Assembly: GCA_964036195.1 (NCBI GenBank)
Contig: OZ038450.1
Location: forward strand, 31,126,794 to 31,190,793
DNA length: 64,000 nt
Source: Sphaerolaimus hirsutus
Lineage: Eukaryota; Nematoda; Chromadorea; Monhysterida; Sphaerolaimidae
Direction: 5' to 3'
Below the pieces are notes generated by a model. That model did no database searches. It was given only the letters and a program-made list of their open reading frames with translations, and was not told the DNA's origin. Every line of letters begins with the position of its first letter. Position 1 is the stretch's first letter. The position numbers and the translations under genes are program-made. Positions 54,449-64,000 of the stretch are shown one piece after another.

Positions 54449-55031
54449 CTAAAAACAACAATTTAGTACTGGGATTTCGAAAAATTTCTGGCTAAATAAT
54501 ACACCCCGTCGAAATACCCACCCTCATTTAACCCCCCCCAAGTTTCCACTCTGAAAAAATAATATGGTATTTGATGCCAATTTTGTATTTTTTTGCTGAT
54601 ATTTTATTTGATGCCAACTTTTAAATTGTTGTTTTTATTGCCTTCACTCTGTTGGTGAATTAACTGTATCAATGTGTGAATTAAATGAAGCAGCACACTG
54701 GTTTGCATCACTCCTTCGTCCATTTTTAATGCTAATTTATGGTTAAAATTATGTTATAACACCTGAGCAGAACATGAAGACAGTCCAAATTCTGTGATTA
54801 AAGCTTAATATTCAATATTTTTCAAAAAAGATTCGAAAATTATTTAAAAAAATTCGAAAACTAGCCAAAAAAATTCGAAAATTGCCAAAAAAGATTCGAA
54901 AATTTGAGATTCGAAAATTAAATTTGAAATTCGAAAATTATTTTGAAGAAAAATTCGAAAATTCATTTCAGAAAAAAACACTTAAAAATTTAAATACTTT
55001 TTTTCGACTGTTTGCCATCGTTACTTCACGC

Positions 55032-56061
55032 AGACGCGCAATGTTGGCGTGAAAACACTTCACTGCATCCCAGATGCTTCACGGCACTTCACGTACCATG
55101 CAAAGTATGCTGCAAAAATTTGTGCAGTGCACTTCACGAATTTCAGTCTTCGTGAAGCTAGGTGAAGTGAGTGGAAGACACTTCACTGAAAACTTCGTGA
55201 AGTGTGTGGAAGTGAGTGGAGGTGTCTTCACAGAGCGCACTTCCACACACTTCACAAATCCATTTTCAACGCTGTCAACCCGGTAATTTTTTTTGAATAT
55301 TGTCAGTTTTGTGAAATAAATTGATAGTCGATGATATCTAGGTATAAACATCTGCAAAGTCATGTATTTATAATATTACCTTGTACTGAACATGTCGCTA
55401 CCAGCGATAAAACGAATAAACACAAATATCAAAACACAAATAGATATCAATTTAAGTACCGTAGTTGCTGAGTACCTGTTTCACACAGCAACACATAACT
55501 GAAACTCAGAAGTGTAAAAACTGAAATGCTTTTCTTTTTGTAGGAGAACAGGAACGATATAAATAACACAGAAAAAAAGATTTTAAGTTCAAAACTCAAG
55601 ATAATAAACGCAGATGGAAATAGCCTGGCGCTAGCGCCAAAGCAAAAAGGCCATGGCACTTCTGGCGCTTGGCGCCATTTTGCTGTGGCCCCTTTGGCGC
55701 TTGGCGCTGGGGATCGGAAAAGCGCCATGGGGCTTTTGGCGCTTGGCGCCAAAGTCTTATTTTCCATCACTACTCAAAACACAGATATTTATGTAACTAA
55801 ATTCCCTTTGTTTTGCCCAACCTTTGCTGAAACATAAAATATTGAAAGTGTTTGCAAAAACAACAACATAAATAAATCAAGGTACTTTTTCATTCAACAC
55901 AATGCATGAAATTGAAAAATATGTTTTCGACAAACCTGCGAGGTATTTTCTGGAAAATATATTCTTCTAGACAGTGTCCGAAAAATGGTGTTACACACAA
56001 ATTGTATGCTAAATTTTGAACCGTATGCGATCCCAAAAACAAAATAATTGTTGCTGGCATT
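55032..56061. other. CTTCAC/GTGAAG repeats, a GGCGCC MITE, no gene
   Basis: 55032-55270 is rich in ACTTCACGAA/GTGAAGTG words. A GGCGCC MITE with a worn left end runs from about 55615 to 55772 (right end TTCCATCACTA). No exon is supported. Confidence 0.5.
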
Positions 56062-56744
56062 CAGAGTTGTTAAAAATACTGAACTTTTTTGAAAGTAAAC
56101 GTAAACGTAAAGTATTTATTTTTTACTCACAGGTAAGTACAGAAAACGTGACGTATTTTTAAAATACATTTACACTGCGTAAAATGTGCGTAAAATACTT
56201 TTTTTTCAGAGAGAACATAAAAACGAGTATTTTTTTCACAGAAAACGTAAAAGTGGGCATTTACTCTCACAAAAATAATGTAAAAATCAGCATATTTTTC
56301 GATGTTCACTCTGGAATACATCAAAAACGTTTTTTCTCTCCTGATAAGTATTTCTTATAGGTAAATGTTTTTCTATTTTTGTTATCTTCTGTCTGGCAAA
56401 TGACATTTTCTGTACCCTTAAAATCCATTTTCAGAAAGTACGCGAGTATACTCGGCGGACAGCACACCTAGTACGAAAACCTGCCATAATTTTATGAATA
56501 AAATCTTGTGATAAATTTCGTAATTAATTAATGCAAAGTAAAAACGAAATATTATGATGAAAAAAACTTCATAATTTTTGGTTCATTATTCAGATTGGTT
56601 ATGGTAGGTTTTCATACTAAGTGTGATGTCCGCCGAGTATAAGTGAGTACCGGTATTTTTTTTGGGAGGAAATGTAAACGTATTTACGATGTACGCGTTT
56701 ACGTGTATTTTCCGAGTAAACGTAAATACGTTTTAACAACTATG
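56062..56744. mobile_element. CAGAGTTG hAT-like element with a nested TATACTCGGCGGACA palindrome
   Basis: CAGAGTTGTTAAAAATAC and TTTTAACAACTATG. CTGGCATT is repeated at 56054-56061 and 56745-56752. Inside, TATACTCGGCGGACA (about 56450) is mirrored at about 56627-56641. Confidence 0.92.
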
Positions 56745-56752
56745 CTGGCATT

Positions 56753-57513
56753 CGCGCGATGATTTTGTGTGTTTTAATTTTATGGTTTTAAACGCTGTTT
56801 TTCAGGGATGATACCATTTTGCAGGATTTCAAAATACAGTTACAGTATTTATATGAAACGTTGAATGCTTATATTATATAGAAAACCATTTATTTACATG
56901 CATGATTTGCCTTTAATGAGTTTTTGGGAAATTTTTACACTATGTTCCACGAGCAAACGATTGGTCAAAAAACATCCTGTTGACGTTTATCTGCAGACAG
57001 ATCTCCTTCAGGAGTGTATCATTTAACAAGCTCAGCAGTTTTCCAGAAACTAGTTGACAAATAAGGAACTTGAACTCAAAAGTTAAAACCTTAAATTGAC
57101 ACATTTTGAATTTACGCAACACTTATAAATTTAACACTTTTTTCTTAGTTGTTGCCACTAGTATCTAATTAAAAGTTTGGAAGACTCATATACATCAGCT
57201 TTCAATGCATTTTGAGTTAACCGGAATAATGTGTTTGTTTATGTCAACTACTGTTAATGGACTAAAACTAACTCATTCTGATAAGCTCTAATGCATTCAT
57301 GTTTTCAATGTTACAAACTTTAAATTTTTTTGACAACGGGTTGAAACGGGTTGAAAATAGCTAAAAAAAGACTAAATACATGCTGATACACCTATTTTTA
57401 ATCTGTTTTAGCTATTTTCAACCCATTTACAGAACAATTTAGGAATTTTGGCCAACTGCCAAGTCCCATATCATTCTTTTTATCTTTACTCTTATGTGAT
57501 TTTTATGTTGTTG
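56753..57513. other. No recognisable gene
   Basis: AT-rich. 57195-57310 shares words with the palindrome in K2P intron 5. Confidence 0.4.
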
Positions 57514-57615
57514 CTTGACACATGACATTTTACAGGCTCTTTTACATGACGTTTGACGTTTTGCATGACATTTGACACTTTACAGGGTCTTTTACAGGGT
57601 ATGGGAGTGGCACCT
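57514..57615 (-). mobile_element. Truncated introner-family copy
   Basis: Only the right half remains, ending ACAGGGTATGGGAGTGGCACC. Confidence 0.65.
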
Positions 57616-57662
57616 GAAAATGGCAGATGTGATAACGTGAAGACACTTAAATGTGCCTCCAC

Positions 57663-58870
57663 TAGTGATGGAAAAGCGCCAGGAAAAATGGCGCCAGGCG
57701 CCAATGGCGCCATGGCGCCATTCAAAATAATGGCGCCGGACGCCAAAGGGCGCCAGAGAAAATGGCGCCAGGCGCCAATGGCGCCACGGCGCCATCTGAA
57801 AAAATGGCGCCAGGCGCCAAAGGGCGCCAGCAACAATGGCGCCGGGCGCCAAAATGGTGCCAATGATAAAAGTCATTATTTCAGTGTGTTGTACCATTTT
57901 TCTCATGTAATTAAAGGCCTAAAAACTGTCTGCCACATCCAAGAGACTGCATCCTATCATGAATATTATCTATATTTATGTACCTATATTCAAAAATTGT
58001 CTGGGGATCATTGTTTTTATTTCCTGCCCATGAGATGCACTTTTTCAATTGCAAGTATGTTAAGTGGAATATACATTCTGCCAGAATTTTCACAATTTTA
58101 TACTATTGTAATGTACCTTATGTCTGATGTAGGTTGTCTATTGTGGACATAGATTTGTAATAGCAGCGACAATCCATGAGACAGGTTGAACTGGTGATTT
58201 ATACAGAAACAAATAAATTTTTAGTTGAGTTGTTACATATTTTAGCCATCTTCAAATGAAAATTTTGTGACCTACAAATGAAATAAATTAGTCAGGAAAG
58301 TGTTTACAATAGGTTAGGGGACAAGATGCATTGAGAGTGATATTTCAAATCTATTTTTATGATAACTCATTATTACATGCTAGCAATTAGCATACATAGG
58401 TAAAAATGTAGTTTTCACACTTCAGTGTCACAACACTGATGAAAACAGTACTCATGTGAATATCAGTGTGGAAGTGGGTGTGTGAAGAGTTGCAGTTTAT
58501 GTGCAATAAAAATGATTAACATAAACCTAAAATTTCAATGTTATAAAGAAATTACATAACTAAGATTCTAAATAACATAAAAAATAATATAATTCCGAAG
58601 ATGAGACACTTAAAAATGAATAAAAATCAACTCCCATCGCGGCATCTTGGCGCCATTTCTGGCGCCATTCAAAACAATAGCGCCGGGCGCCAAATTGGCG
58701 CCAGCAAAAATGGCGCCAAGCGCCAAGGGCGCCATGGCGCCATTCGAAATAAGGGCGCCAGGCGCCAGATGGCGCCAGAGAAAAGGGCGCCAAGCGCCAA
58801 TGGCGCCATGGCGCTGGCGCCCTTTGGCGCCATTAAAGGGCGCCAGCGCCATGGCGCCATTCCATCACTA
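57663..58870. mobile_element. 1.2-kb GGCGCC hAT-like element with perfect TSD
   Basis: TAGTGATGGAAAAGCGCC at the left and GGCGCCATTCCATCACTA at the right. GCCTCCAC is repeated at 57655-57662 and 58871-58878. About 200 bp of GGCGCC clusters stand at each end around 750 bp of unique AT-rich DNA. No transposase frame was found in the middle. Confidence 0.93.
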
Positions 58871-58878
58871 GCCTCCAC

Positions 58879-59228
58879 ATGCTCCACAAACAATGCGAAG
58901 TACCCTGCATTTTGTTCATGATACACAATTCACAAATATTTTCCATCATGATGATAGGTGAAGTGGACATTTTACCATGAATCTTGTGAAGCGTGTGCAA
59001 GGGTCTTCACAAAATGCTGCTTCACGTACGATGTGTAGTATTTGATTGAATTAATAGCAATTAAATCAAATACTACAGATGCACATAGATGTTAGATATG
59101 TGCATGTGATTTGAACTGAAGCATGTGAGATGAGCATGGATTTTCCAGGGATTTTCCACGAACAACATGTGATGACTAAACACTGCATAAAAAACACAAT
59201 TAGAAAATACACCCCCACGAAATGTGAG
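58879..59228. other. Upstream region of the VWA gene
   Basis: GTGAAG/CTTCAC words to about 59030, then sequence leading to the promoter. No exon seen. Confidence 0.4.
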
Positions 59229-59260
59229 TATAAATTCAACCCAAGTTCGTCTATTCAGTT
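59229..59260 (+). promoter_or_regulatory. TATA box and initiator of the VWA gene
   Basis: TATAAATT at 59229-59236 and TCAGTT at 59255-59260. The distance from the first T of the box to the A of the initiator (59257) is 28 bp, as expected for a TATA/Inr core promoter. The 5' leader would be about 63 nt to ATG 59320. Confidence 0.7.
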
Positions 59261-59319
59261 ACATTTGTTGAGTGATACAAAAATATTTCATCAACACAAA
59301 ACATTTCCAAATTCCAAAA

Positions 59320-59553
59320 ATGACACAACTGCTATCATTATTTGCCCTAACATGTCTCATAATAACCGAGGTACAAGGGGCAACCTTTAGCTCGTCATTG
59401 AAAAGTATGAGCCAGAGAAAATTCGACAGGGAAACAAGTCACTTGAGCCCAACTTTGAAAAGAATTGCATCGATGGCCAGAACCCAGCAACTGGATTCGA
59501 TGGTAATGGTTTTCGATGAAAGTGGCAGCATCACTCCAAGGCACTTTCAAACG
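59320..59553 (+). CDS. VWA gene exon 1 (signal peptide, MIDAS DxSxS)
   Basis: Starts at ATG 59320 (context CCAAAAATGA), the start that places the signal peptide first. Ends TPRHFQT at ACG/GTGAGT, phase 0. Confidence 0.88.
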
Positions 59554-62128
59554 GTGAGTTGAGTGAAGACAACGAAGTGGGTCTCGAAACTCGATTTTGT
59601 TGAAACTCGAGTTCGAGTCACGGCCAAATTTTTCCGGTCGAGTCGGGTCAGTTAGTAAAATCGAGTATCGAGTCGGGCAAAAACCTAGAGTGTCTAGAGT
59701 ATCTCTATATTTTTCTGGGTGAGTCGAGTCGAGTTTTTTGGTACCCATCTTTACTCTCGAGTCTCGAGTCGAGTCGATTGTTTTGTTACCCATTTTTACC
59801 CTCAAGTCTCGAGTCGAGTCGAGTCGAGTCTGTCGTTACCCATTTTTACCCTCGAGTCTCGAGTCGAGTCGAGTCTTTTGTTACCCATTTTTACCCTCGA
59901 GTCTCGAGTCTCGTCGAGTCGAGTCGCGTCGAGTTCGAGTCCCACGCCACACGAAACGTCAATTTTATCAAAATCCGAAGTGTTCAAAAAAACCCTCATT
60001 TCCCAGAGCAAAGACTTCGCGACGAGCGTCATAAACAGCGAAACCAATTCGCAAGGCTATCTCAATTTGGAAATTGGTATGCAAAAGTTTGGCACCTACG
60101 CAACATCGGTTCTGAGTATGACCACATCTGCTAGTCAGGCGTTGGCGGGTGTGAATGGCATGTCGTATGGCAGTGCGGGAAGCACTAACATTGCTGAGTG
60201 AGTTTTTGACAATTCTCGATGAATACTTAAATACTTAAACTAGGTATATCCTTGAAAATACCCTCTGACGGTTTTTCAATATCGCGCCAATTGGCAGTAT
60301 TGGCTAGGGTGGCAACTTTTTGTTTTCCGTTTCCGCTTTCCGCAGGCAATTTTTTTTCCGTTTCCATTTCCGTTTTCCGGCTGCTAAATTTTTAATCTGT
60401 TTTCGTTTCCGTTTTGCCGGCTCATTTTCCATTTTCCGGCAAAATTTTTCAGTTTTTCCGCCTTTTTCCGTTTTCCGGTTCATTTGTCTGTTTTTCCAAC
60501 TTTTTCACTTTCCAGCTTAATTTTCTGTTTTCTCTCTTCAGCCAAACCGGTAAACATGCATGTAGGTTCTCAATTATGTGAATTTTTCCTATTTCTAGCA
60601 AAGTTTCTGCAAATTTTTTTTTCTGGATAAATTTCTGGAAATGTTTTTCTGTTTCCTTCAAAATTTCAGCAAATTTTTCTGTTTCCGTTTCCGTTTTGCG
60701 GCAAGTGCAAAAATTGTTCCGTTTCCATTTTCCGCCAAAAAGTTTTTGTTGACACCCTAGTATTGGCACAATTATTGTAGTGTAATAATTTCTGCTCATT
60801 GAACAGCCACTGCCATTGGTGCTTCACAATCTTTTTTACCCTTAATGCTTTATACCCTTAGTGCCATTTTTCCTGGCATTTTGCCATCACTAAATTAATT
60901 TCATATTGATCCAAATAGTCATTAATTTCAATTCCTTTTCAGCGGCCTTTCTAAGGCGGGTGACATGATGAGGTACAGCAGGGGACAAAAGCTGATCTTG
61001 CTCTGGACTGATGGCAGGTTTGTGAAGTTCTATGCAGGCTCCACTCCCAGACCCTGTGAAAAAAACCTGTAAAATGTCAAATTTCATGCAAAGTGACAAA
61101 AATCATGGAAAATGCAACTCGGTTGCCATTTTGCAGAGCATTTTCCATGACTTTTGACACTTTGCATGACATTTGACATTTTACAGGGCGTTTTACAGGG
61201 TATGGGAATGCCACCAAAAGTTCAAGTTGCAAAAGTTGCATTCAAGTGATAAGACAAGTTGCACCTGAAAAAGATGTAAAGTGTCAAGTGAAGTAAGGCT
61301 TCAAGTCAAGTGAAAGGGCACTTTTCAAGTGACTAAAGTTAAATCAGTTTAATACAGTTCATTACCACTTTTCAACGTTTCTGGACGCTTTAACATAATA
61401 ACCCCCCCCCTCAAATAACCCCCTCAAACAACCCAGACACAACACAGCCGGAAACCCAGTACAAGTGGCTACCACCCTAAAAGCACAGGGAGTGTGCATA
61501 ATCGTCATAGCGATCGGTCCCAGTGTTGACCATGCGCAACTGTCCCAAATCGAGGGTTGCTCGCCCTACCCTCCGGTGCAAACTACAACTTGGCGCCCTG
61601 TTCAGTGCTTTAGGCCCCCGTGCCCGATGCCCGCCAGGCCTGGCCCTTCGCGCCCTACATCGGGTTCTAATTGCCCTAGTGGAGGTTGGTTGTGGATGGG
61701 GGGGGGGGGGTTATGGGGGTTGAATGAAAGCGCTGATTTGGCTTTTTTTTTATTAGCTTTATACCGTATTAACTCGAATAACTCCCGCATTGAATAGTTC
61801 ACACTGTTTGATCCCATGAGGGTAAAATCAAGGCCTTGAATAATTCCTCCTGTTAGATGAGTGAAAATCACTCCTTGAACAATTCCTACCACTGAAACAG
61901 ATAAACATGAACTCGCTTGAAAATAAAAACAAAAGGAAACATGTTTGAAAATTTTCACAAAAAATCCCCCCCCCCTTGAATAATTCCCCCCTAAGAAACC
62001 TACACAATAGTCAACCGTTTGCAGGTCTGCTAATCACGACGGACTTCAATGAAATCGAGCAGAGTGTGTCTGGTTTCCTGTCCAAGGTGCAGTCCACGCT
62101 CCAGGCCGGCACCCAGTGCGTCGCCTGA
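59320..62128 (+). CDS. Secreted von Willebrand factor A-domain protein, five exons, about 240 aa
   Basis: Exons are 59320-59553, 60007-60197, 60943-61017, 61437-61555 and 62025-62128; all junctions are GT-AG and in phase. Residues 1-20 (MTQLLSLFALTCLIITEVQG) are a signal peptide. A single VWA domain fills about 58-230. The MIDAS metal site is complete: D66-x-S68-x-S70 (FDESGSI), T138 (GSTNIADG) and D165 (LLWTDGR). VWA domains of this kind bind ligands through a divalent metal in the extracellular matrix or secretions. No transmembrane segment or second domain is seen, so it acts outside the cell; its ligand is unknown. A longer exon 4 (to 61684) would add a 43-residue Pro/Cys-rich insert. The chosen exon 4 gives IEG-LLITTDFNEIEQSV, the canonical end of the fold. 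Confidence 0.88.
59580..59945. repeat. CGAGTC-repeat element in VWA intron 1
   Basis: Many CTCGAGTCGAGTCGAGT words alternate with TTACCCATTTTTACC. Outer GGGTCTCGAAACTCGA and CGAGTTCGAGTCCCAC are partly complementary, suggesting a foldback transposon. Confidence 0.7.
60007..60197 (+). CDS. VWA gene exon 2
   Basis: Acceptor CCCTCATTTCCCAG. Frame SKDFATSVINSETNSQGYLN to AGSTNIA with Asp split GA/C, phase 2. It contains the MIDAS threonine. Confidence 0.88.
60305..60759. mobile_element. TAGGGTGGCAAC hAT-like element in VWA intron 2
   Basis: TAGGGTGGCAAC and GTTGACACCCTA. GTATTGGC is repeated at 60297-60304 and 60760-60767. The interior is strongly strand-biased TTTCCGTTTCC text. Confidence 0.92.
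60943..61017 (+). CDS. VWA gene exon 3
   Basis: Acceptor TCCTTTTCAG. Frame GLSKAGDMMRYSRGQKLILL then WTDG with Arg split AG/A. It carries the MIDAS aspartate. Confidence 0.9.
61038..61215 (+). mobile_element. Introner-family MITE inside VWA intron 3
   Basis: GCTCCACTCCCAGACCCTG at the left, ACAGGGTATGGGAATGCCACC at the right. It begins 20 bp after the intron's donor and is part of a longer intron. Confidence 0.85.
61437..61555 (+). CDS. VWA gene exon 4
   Basis: Acceptor CAAACAACCCAG. Frame HNTAGNPVQVATTLKAQGVC then IIVIAIGPSVDHAQLSQIE. Short donor GAGG/GTTGCT; the longer alternative GGAG/GTTGGT ends at 61684. Both are phase 1. Confidence 0.75.
61764..61990. mobile_element. TACCGTAT-family fragment in VWA intron 4
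   Basis: TACCGTATTAACTCGAATAA at the left with TTGAATAATTCC arrays; no right terminus. Confidence 0.6.
62025..62128 (+). CDS. VWA gene exon 5 and stop
   Basis: Acceptor CGTTTGCAG. Frame LLITTDFNEIEQSVSGFLSK then STLQAGTQCVA and TGA. The last helix of the VWA fold lies here. Confidence 0.85.
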
Positions 62129-62141
62129 GCCGTGGTACTGG

Positions 62142-62361
62142 TGCCACTCCCAGACCCTGTAAAAAGCCCTGTAAAATGTCAAATGTCATGCAAAGTGTCC
62201 AAAGTCATTGAAAATGCCCTGCAATATGGCAACTCGGTTCTGGTAACCTGGCAAAATGGCAACTCGGCAACTCGCATTCTGCAGGGCATTTACCATGACT
62301 TTTGACATTTTGCATGACATTTGACATTTTACAGGGCTTCTACAGGGTCCGAGAGTGCCCC
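62142..62361 (+). mobile_element. Introner-family MITE in the 3' flank of the VWA gene
   Basis: Begins 13 nt after the stop codon. CTGG is repeated at 62138-62141 and 62362-62365. The ends are GTGCCACTCCCAGACCCTG and GGGTCCGAGAGTGCCCC. GT is present at the left, but the right duplication gives CTGG, not CAG, so the usual acceptor is absent. Confidence 0.9.
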
Positions 62362-62513
62362 CTGGTTGATGTGAATTTTGTTTTAAGTGGGCACGTAGGT
62401 GCCTGTGAAAATGAGATAGGTATATGGGAAACGGTTGCATGGGTTTTTATCTAATGATCATTCCTCCACTGCTGTCCATTTGTGATTATAAATATGATTG
62501 AATGTGGTTTTAT

Positions 62514-63106
62514 ATGTTTATAATTAAGCTTACCAACCCGTGCAAATGGGAAATGTGGAAGAAAATCACATTAAACGAAAAGATTTGGCCGTTCAACGAC
62601 TTTCAGCACGGTAATTTGTCAATGTAAAACACCCTGTAAAAAGCCCTGGCAAATGTCAAATGTCAATGGTTAAAGTATCAAAAGTCCTGGAAATGCCCTG
62701 AAAAATGGCAACTCGGTTGCCATTTTGCAGGGCATTTCACACGACATTTGACACTTTGCATGACATTTGACATTTGACAGGGCTTTTTACAGGGTCTGGG
62801 ACTGCCCCCAGGTTTACGTTCACAACTCAATATATTTATATACCTAATACTTTTCTCAATAGCTAGCTCAGCACTTTCCGGAGTTCCTATCTTCATGGAC
62901 AATCTATTTGCGGGTACTGACTACCTAAATTGTTTTGTGCCATTATTATATTTGCTCTGGTGTGAAATGGTTTATTTGGTGTGTGTGGTTTTTTATCTTG
63001 TTGAACCTAATTTTTTACAGGTTTTGTCGATTCACAAACGATGAACTTTACAATGAAGTTGTTTAGCAATTTTAACAATTCACTCATCACAGACACAACA
63101 CAGTAA
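62514..63106 (+). CDS. Possible small three-exon gene, about 77 aa, unknown
   Basis: Exons 62514-62610, 62863-62913 and 63021-63106 join in phase 1 throughout. ATG 62514 begins MFIIKLTNPCKWEMWKKITL, then WPFNDFQH; exon 2 adds ASSALSGVPIFMDNLFAG; exon 3 ends LFSNFNNSLITDTTQ and TAA. Acceptors are TTTTCTCAATAG and TTTTTTACAG. The first exon could instead be internal to a longer gene. No domain recognised. An introner copy lies in intron 1. Confidence 0.38.
62625..62811 (+). mobile_element. Introner-family MITE in the intron of the possible small gene
   Basis: CACCCTGTAAAAAGCCCTGG at the left and CAGGGTCTGGGACTGCCCCC with AG at the right. Its own CCCCCAG end is followed by 51 bp before the acceptor I favour. 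Confidence 0.8.
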
Positions 63107-63164
63107 AATCAAGTTATCAGCAAACTGTGAATATAAGAAAACTGCTGAATCACTGTTGTTGAAC

Positions 63165-63655
63165 CATAGTTGTTAAAACGTATTTACGTTTACTCGATAA
63201 ATACGGATACTCGAGTACTGCGTAAATACGTTTACGTTTCCCCCCGACAAAATACCGGTACGCACTTACTCGCGTACTTTTTGAAAGTACGCGAGTACAG
63301 AAAACGTATTTCAAACAGGCTTTTAAATAGGCCTTATCTAGGCATAAAGGAAAGAAAAGCTAAAAATAGGGTAAAAATATCTAAAATAGAATAAAAATAG
63401 GCAAAAATACATTGAATAGTGAATGTTATGGTGAAAAAAGTTTGAAAATTAGTGATTTTGAGCGAAAATTGGGGCAAAATTTCTCAAAAATACTCATTTT
63501 TTCATTTTCCGGGGACAGAAGTAATTTACTTACGTTTACTCATGAGTAAAAGTTAAAAAAAAACTTTACGTTTTCTGTACTCACCTGTGAGTAAAAAATA
63601 AATACTTTACGTTTGCATTTACTTTTGAAAAAGTTCAGTACTTTTAACAACTCTG
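63165..63655. mobile_element. CAGAGTTG-type hAT-like element, diverged left end
   Basis: CATAGTTGTTAAAACG and TTTTAACAACTCTG with ACGTTTAC arrays. No convincing flanking duplication. Confidence 0.75.
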
Positions 63656-63672
63656 GCCCACACACACACACT

Positions 63673-64000
63673 CAACGATGGGTAAGTTCTCCAGAAAAAA
63701 ACTCTTTCTGTGTTTTGAGTTTTTCAAAACTGAATACCTGTGTTTTGAGTTTTTTTCTAGAAAAAAACTTGAGTAACTCTGTTATTATTTCTGAGTTTTT
63801 TGTAAAAACTCAAGTTTTTTCATAAAAACCTGAGTTTTTTCATAAAATGCAAGTTTTTACTCAAATACAGTGGTTAAATGCAAAAAACAGTGGTGTTCTC
63901 ATTACAAATTTGTTTATGCATGTCCAGGGACCCTGTAAAATGCTCTGCACAATGTAAACAGTCATGCACAAAAAAAAAAAAGTTTGAACATTTTGTATTT
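63673..64000. mobile_element. CAACGATGG element cut by the window end, with an introner copy from about 63924
   Basis: CAACGATGGGTAAGTTCTCC starts the element. CCAGGGACCCTGTAAAATGC near 63924 begins an introner-family left arm that runs off the window. Confidence 0.7.

Larger units (their letters stand above)
53174..55023. mobile_element. TAACGATGG hAT-like element with a nested element
   Basis: TAACGATGGCAAAAAA and TTTGCCATCGTTA. CTTCACGC is repeated at 53166-53173 and 55024-55031. ATTCGAAAATTCGAAAA arrays lie near both ends. The element at 53617-54448 is inserted within. Confidence 0.92.

Noticed and set aside
59395..60201. Several overlapping long frames around the CGAGTC repeats
   Set aside because: Except for the VWA exons on the + strand, these arise from the repeat text in intron 1 and have no start or splice context.

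Overview
The window reads as nuclear DNA of an invertebrate animal. Genes are split into many small exons by GT-AG introns. The recognisable proteins are animal types: a two-pore-domain K+ channel (K2P) and a secreted von Willebrand factor A (VWA) protein. Most of the sequence is AT-rich and filled with non-autonomous DNA transposons and palindromes. I cannot name the species. The one clear core promoter (TATA box plus TCAGTT initiator) would suit an arthropod but does not prove it. A 200-base N gap lies at 52170-52369.

Layout: 1-25.1 kb is a gene desert of nested transposons, palindromes and simple repeats. From 25.1 to 52.8 kb on the + strand I can chain about 23 exons into one very large gene model. 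Exons 1-11 encode a complete K2P channel with both selectivity filters (GYG and GLG). The reading frame then runs through splice-phase-compatible exons into a long coiled coil (32.1-35.5 kb). A tail rich in QT(D/E) motifs follows (39.5-44.2 kb), with a basic, Gly/Ser-rich C-terminus (46.5-52.8 kb) whose last exon is present twice. The link between the coiled-coil exons and the QTD exons (35.5-39.5 kb) is not resolved, because a 2.85-kb hairpin element sits there. A decayed antisense LINE lies in the intron at 41-43.7 kb, and a tRNA-like sequence lies in the intron at 47.5 kb. From 52.8 to 59.2 kb is again transposon-rich. From 59.2 to 62.1 kb is a complete five-exon secreted VWA gene, followed by a possible small three-exon gene at 62.5-63.1 kb.

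The main discovery candidate is a family of short (160-220 bp) long-inverted-repeat transposons that behave as introners. In two places the element is itself an exact intron (26289-26492 and 34670-34844). The donor GT is formed by a target G plus the element's first T, and the acceptor AG lies in the target-site duplication at the far end. At least 17 related copies occur in the window. One sits in the 3' flank of the VWA gene, and one lies inside two copies of another transposon family.

The second candidate is the protein: a K2P channel whose C-terminus continues into a long coiled-coil scaffold with about ten QT(D/E)-type motifs resembling dynein light chain LC8 binding sites.

Many hAT-like elements can be delimited to the base by 8-bp target-site duplications, including one element carrying three others inside it. 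Exon borders are my own reading from frame, phase and GT-AG signals; no transcript evidence was available.
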